Assembly: GCA_964448105.1 (NCBI GenBank)
Contig: CAYUVK010000076.1
Span: 1-24,382 of the forward strand
Origin: CAVQBP01 sp964448105
Lineage (GTDB): Bacteria > Bacteroidota > Ignavibacteria > Ignavibacteriales > Ignavibacteriaceae
Direction of reading: 5' to 3'
Length of the DNA stretch: 24,382 nucleotides
Shown here: positions 21,524 to 24,382 of the stretch, in pieces
How positions within the stretch are numbered: the first letter of the stretch is position 1
Layout: every line of letters starts with the position of its first letter
Translations under genes and position numbers: made by a program
Notes under the pieces: generated by a model
Seen by the model: only the letters and a program-made list of their open reading frames with translations
What the model was told of the DNA's origin: nothing
Database searches by the model: none

Positions 21524-22528
21524 TTACATGCCCCAGACGAGATAAGAAGAACCCCACGTATAACCTGCACCAAATGCTGCAAGAATTACTTTATCTCCTT
21601 TTTTGAGTTTCCCATCTCTATAATATTCAACAAGACATGAAGGAATAGTAGCTGCTGTTGTATTTCCATACCTATCTATATTAATCATAACTTTATCCAT
21701 ACTTAGCCCCATCCTTTCGGCGGTAGCACTGATAATTCTCATGTTAGCCTGATGAGGGACTAAATAAGCAATATCGTCACTACTTAAATTATTCTTTTGC
21801 ATTATTTCATAGGAAATATCTGCCATACCTTTTACAGCAACTTTAAACACAGCTTTACCATCCTGGTAAAGGAAATGATATCTTTTATCTACGGTTTCAT
21901 GAGTTGGGGGGTTTAAGCTGCCGCCTCCTTTTAAATATAAAGCTTCCTTCCCGGAACCATCAATTTTTAACAATGAATCCTGCAAACCATAATTTAGATC
22001 TTCTGAAGGTTCTAACAAAATTGCAGCACCTGCATCTCCAAATAATATACAATTATTTCTATCGGTATAATCGGTAATTGAACTCATTTTATCTGCACCG
22101 ATAACCATTACTTTTTTATACGCCCCGGATTCTATTAAACTGGCTCCGGTTTGATAAGCAAACAAAAATCCCGAGCAAGCAGCAGAAAGATCAAAACCCC
22201 ATGCATTGTTTGCACCTATATTGTTTTGAACAAGGCATGCAGTAGCAGGAAAAAACATATCCGGTGAAATAGTTGCGACAATAATTACATCAATTTCATC
22301 CGGGGAAATATTATGTGTTTTTAATAAATCTTGTGCGGCACCAGTTGCAAGGTCACTAGTAGCTCCGTTCTCAAGTATTCTTCTTTCTTTAATCCCGGTT
22401 CTTGTTCTTATCCATTCATCGGTTGTATCAACTATTTTTTCAAAGTATGCATTATCAAATATTTTATCCGGGACATACATCCCTAATGCTGTAATAACCG
22501 CACTAAATTTTCTATTATTTCTGGACAT
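21524..22528 (-). CDS. fabH: 3-oxoacyl-[acyl-carrier-protein] synthase III
   Basis: Starts fatty-acid synthesis by condensing acetyl-CoA (or branched acyl-CoA) with malonyl-ACP. The catalytic triad is visible: C118 in LSAACSGFLFA, H259 in VPHQANMRI and N289 in DRYGNTTAATIP. At 334 aa the length is normal, and the TDEWIRTRTGIKERR block (36-50) is a clear FabH signature. Whether it prefers straight or branched primers cannot be read from the sequence. It starts 12 bp behind plsX. Confidence 0.97.
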   Translation of the reverse strand: MSRNNRKFSAVITALGMYVPDKIFDNAYFEKIVDTTDEWIRTRTGIKERRILENGATSDLATGAAQDLLKTHNISPDEIDVIIVATISPDMFFPATACLVQNNIGANNAWGFDLSAACSGFLFAYQTGASLIESGAYKKVMVIGADKMSSITDYTDRNNCILFGDAGAAILLEPSEDLNYGLQDSLLKIDGSGKEALYLKGGGSLNPPTHETVDKRYHFLYQDGKAVFKVAVKGMADISYEIMQKNNLSSDDIAYLVPHQANMRIISATAERMGLSMDKVMINIDRYGNTTAATIPSCLVEYYRDGKLKKGDKVILAAFGAGYTWGSSYLVWGM

Positions 22529-22540
22529 AATATTTCCGTT

Positions 22541-23575
22541 TTACGATAAGTTAGAATATTTGTTAATTGATTTTTCGATTTTTTCAATAAGCTTTTTGGA
22601 ATACATTTCGCTGGCTCTTAAAACCATGTTTTTAATAGCCTTAGGCGTACTTGAACCGTGACCAATTATACTAATTCCATTAACTCCAAGTAATGGCACA
22701 CCGCCATATTCCTGGTAATCAAATTCTTTTAATATTTCTTTTAATGAACTTTTAATCAAACCGACTTTTAACTTATTAAAAAAATTTGTTTCTGCATAAT
22801 CTTTCAGCTTAAATTTTAAATAATATAGAACACCCTCACCAAATTTCAATAATATATTTCCGACAAATCCATCACAGACAACGACATGTACGGTACCTTT
22901 TAAAATATCTCTGCCTTCAACGTTACCTACGAAATTCAAGTTGGTTTTTTTAATTAATGCAGATGCAGCAATAGTAACTTCATTCCCTTTCGATTCTTCC
23001 TCTCCGACACTTAATATCCCTACTTTAGGGTTTTCAATTCCATAAATTTCTCTTGTATAAATTGTTCCCATAATTGCATATTCCAAAAGATGAATCGGTT
23101 TAGAATCAACACTTGCACCAACATCAAAAACAGTTGATACCCCTGCTTCATTAGGAAAAATTGAACCGATTGTTGGTCTGCCTACTCCAGGTATTCTTCC
23201 CATAATTAAAGTTGAAGCAGCCATCATAGCACCAGTATTTCCTGCACTGACAAAAGCATCGGCTTTTTTATCTTTAACTAATTTTGCTCCAACAACTATT
23301 GAAGAATTTACTTTCTTTTTTAATGCAATAGTCGGGGATTCTCCCATATCAATAACTTCATCAGCATTTATGATATTTTTTTTTTCAAAAGAAAGGTTGT
23401 TGCTTGATATAACTTCCAGTATTTCTTTTTCCTTACCAACTAAAAAAAGCTCGATATTTTTATTTTCATTATATGCCTGTATTGCACCAATAATAGTATT
23501 TTGAGGGGCGAAATCACCCCCCATTGCATCAACAACTATTCTGCATTTATAATTTTCTGGAACAGAACTGTTCAT
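22541..23575 (-). CDS. plsX: Phosphate acyltransferase PlsX
   Basis: Makes acyl-phosphate from acyl-ACP for glycerol-3-phosphate acylation by PlsY, the first committed link from fatty acids to phospholipids; a peripheral membrane protein. Visible: VDAMGGDFAPQNTI near the N terminus (14-27), FVSAGNTGAMMAASTLIMGRIPGVGRP split around 104-130, VCDGFVGNILLKFGEG, and the GHGSSTPKAIKNM end. At 344 aa the length is normal. It lies 18 bp behind rpmF in the common rpmF-plsX-fabH order. Confidence 0.97.
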   Translation of the reverse strand: MNSSVPENYKCRIVVDAMGGDFAPQNTIIGAIQAYNENKNIELFLVGKEKEILEVISSNNLSFEKKNIINADEVIDMGESPTIALKKKVNSSIVVGAKLVKDKKADAFVSAGNTGAMMAASTLIMGRIPGVGRPTIGSIFPNEAGVSTVFDVGASVDSKPIHLLEYAIMGTIYTREIYGIENPKVGILSVGEEESKGNEVTIAASALIKKTNLNFVGNVEGRDILKGTVHVVVCDGFVGNILLKFGEGVLYYLKFKLKDYAETNFFNKLKVGLIKSSLKEILKEFDYQEYGGVPLLGVNGISIIGHGSSTPKAIKNMVLRASEMYSKKLIEKIEKSINKYSNLS

Positions 23576-23593
23576 TAAATGATTTGTATAATA

Positions 23594-23773
23594 TTAGCTT
23601 TTAGGTAAAAACATTGAACGTTCATTATAGTAACCGCAGGCAGGGCATGCACGATGTGTTAATTTCATTTCACCGCAATTTGAACATGTACCTAAAGAAG
23701 GAACCGTGGCTTTATAATGTGTTCTTCGTTTATCTCTTCTGCTTTTAGACCATCTTCGTTTCGGGTTTGGCAT
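23594..23773 (-). CDS. rpmF: 50S ribosomal protein L32
   Basis: Small ribosomal protein of the large subunit. The 59-residue frame starts MPNPKRRWSKSRRDKRRTHY, the highly conserved basic L32 beginning, and carries a zinc ribbon with C30, C33, C43 and C46 (CSNC and CPAC), so it is the zinc-binding paralogue type rather than a cysteine-free form. The end NERSMFLPKS is short and typical. AGGA precedes the ATG at 23773. It lies 14 bp behind yceD and 18 bp before plsX, the classic order yceD-rpmF-plsX. Confidence 0.96.
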   Translation of the reverse strand: MPNPKRRWSKSRRDKRRTHYKATVPSLGTCSNCGEMKLTHRACPACGYYNERSMFLPKS

Positions 23774-23787
23774 TTTTATCCTATTGC

Positions 23788-24294
23788 TTAGTTAATATTC
23801 AATTTATTTTTTAATTCCGTTAAAGGGATCCATCTTGTATTAATTTGATTTTTTTCACAACCGCAATCACCTTCATTTAAATCTTTCCCGCATTTAAAGC
23901 ATAAACCTTTACAATCATCTTTACACAATTTTTTCATTGGAACAGCAAGAATTAAATAATCTCGAAAGTCTTTATCAAGAACTATTCTATCGGCATCCAC
24001 CGGTAAATATGTTATATTTATTGAATCAGGTTCTTCGCCATTCCTACTAAATAAATAAACCATTCTATAATTTGCTTTTACTTCCTTTTTATATAATGAT
24101 GCACATCTATCACACTCAAAATTTGCATTAACAGATAATTCTGCATCTAGTATTAATTGATTATGAACTTTGGATACTTTTACTGATGCTGTAAAGTTAT
24201 CGTAAAAAGGAAGTTCCAATTCAATTTCTTCTATTGGTTCATTAAATGTATAGGAATATTCACCGTCTCTTAAATTTGATATTTTAATGAACAT
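23788..24294 (-). CDS. yceD: YceD/DUF177-family protein (23S rRNA accumulation)
   Basis: Family linked to 23S rRNA accumulation and large-subunit assembly, nearly always encoded before rpmF, as here. Visible: a beta-rich N-terminal half with C61 and C64 (FECDRCAS), then the family's C-terminal cysteine cluster: C124, C128, C132, C135, C144 and C146 in a C-KDD-C-KGL-C-FK-C arrangement ending CGCEK. The cluster suggests zinc binding; many proteobacterial YceD proteins carry fewer cysteines. At 168 aa the length is normal. It is the first gene behind the operon promoter, with a leader of roughly 28 nt. Confidence 0.93.
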   Translation of the reverse strand: MFIKISNLRDGEYSYTFNEPIEEIELELPFYDNFTASVKVSKVHNQLILDAELSVNANFECDRCASLYKKEVKANYRMVYLFSRNGEEPDSINITYLPVDADRIVLDKDFRDYLILAVPMKKLCKDDCKGLCFKCGKDLNEGDCGCEKNQINTRWIPLTELKNKLNIN

Positions 24295-24328
24295 CTCAAA
24301 TCTCGAAAAAAGAGCAAAAACAAGTCAA

Positions 24329-24357
24329 AATATAGACATACTTAGTTTTATAGTCAA
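24329..24357 (-). promoter_or_regulatory. Sigma70-type promoter of the yceD-rpmF-plsX-fab operon
   Basis: On the minus strand: -35 TTGACT (24352-24357), 17-bp spacer, -10 TATATT (24329-24334), one mismatch to consensus in each box. The expected start is near 24322. It is placed directly before yceD and would drive the yceD to rnc gene row. No FapR- or FabR-like palindromic operator was evident around it. Confidence 0.65.
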
Positions 24358-24382
24358 ACCCATTGTTATCATATTATTTCAT

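Overview
The window reads as one ordinary, densely packed chromosomal segment of a low-GC bacterium, probably from the Bacteroidota/Chlorobiota (FCB) side of the tree and most like an Ignavibacteria-type genome. This is an inference from the gene set: ileS of the type common in Bacteroidota, the ileS-dksA-lspA order, a fused full-length glycine dehydrogenase, a DUF3109-type protein inside the fab cluster, and an outer-membrane Omp85 protein showing a diderm envelope. There is no sign of an integrated phage, integrase, transposase, CRISPR array, rRNA or tRNA.

Layout. (1) 25-9020, all on the minus strand and read from right to left: yggS, a divIVA-domain gene, a purine nucleoside phosphorylase and a four-helix membrane protein with a coiled-coil tail, these four joined by 1-4 bp overlaps behind a good sigma70-type promoter; then ileS, a DksA/TraR-type gene with a histone H1-like tail, two tandem lspA paralogues (both starting at TTG) and an rluD-family pseudouridine synthase. 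(2) 9021-12158, plus strand: pta, an exported DinB-fold protein and a class D beta-lactamase-like gene, with palindromic repeat and hairpin sequences in the gaps. (3) 12159-24294, minus strand: a single-POTRA Omp85 protein and gcvP (own promoter) lie downstream of the fatty-acid/phospholipid cluster, which reads yceD, rpmF, plsX, fabH, fabD, DUF3109-type gene, fabG, acpP, fabF, rnc. rpmF (L32, 59 aa) is present in the gap between plsX and yceD.

How the genes work together. The right-hand operon couples ribosome maturation (YceD, L32, RNase III) to membrane lipid synthesis (PlsX, FabH/D/G/F, ACP). The central minus block combines translation (IleS, RluD), stringent-type transcription control (DksA-like) and lipoprotein maturation (LspA x2). 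The yggS-divIVA-pnp-membrane coiled-coil operon may form a pole- or division-associated unit.

I do not see a clear-cut new defence or mobile system. The best leads are: the DivIVA operon with a membrane protein whose tail resembles that of DivIVA; the H1-tailed DksA with a possible internal start; the tandem LspA pair; the OXA-type protein with a K-L-G instead of K-T/S-G motif; and a perfect 16-bp inverted repeat inside the fab operon.
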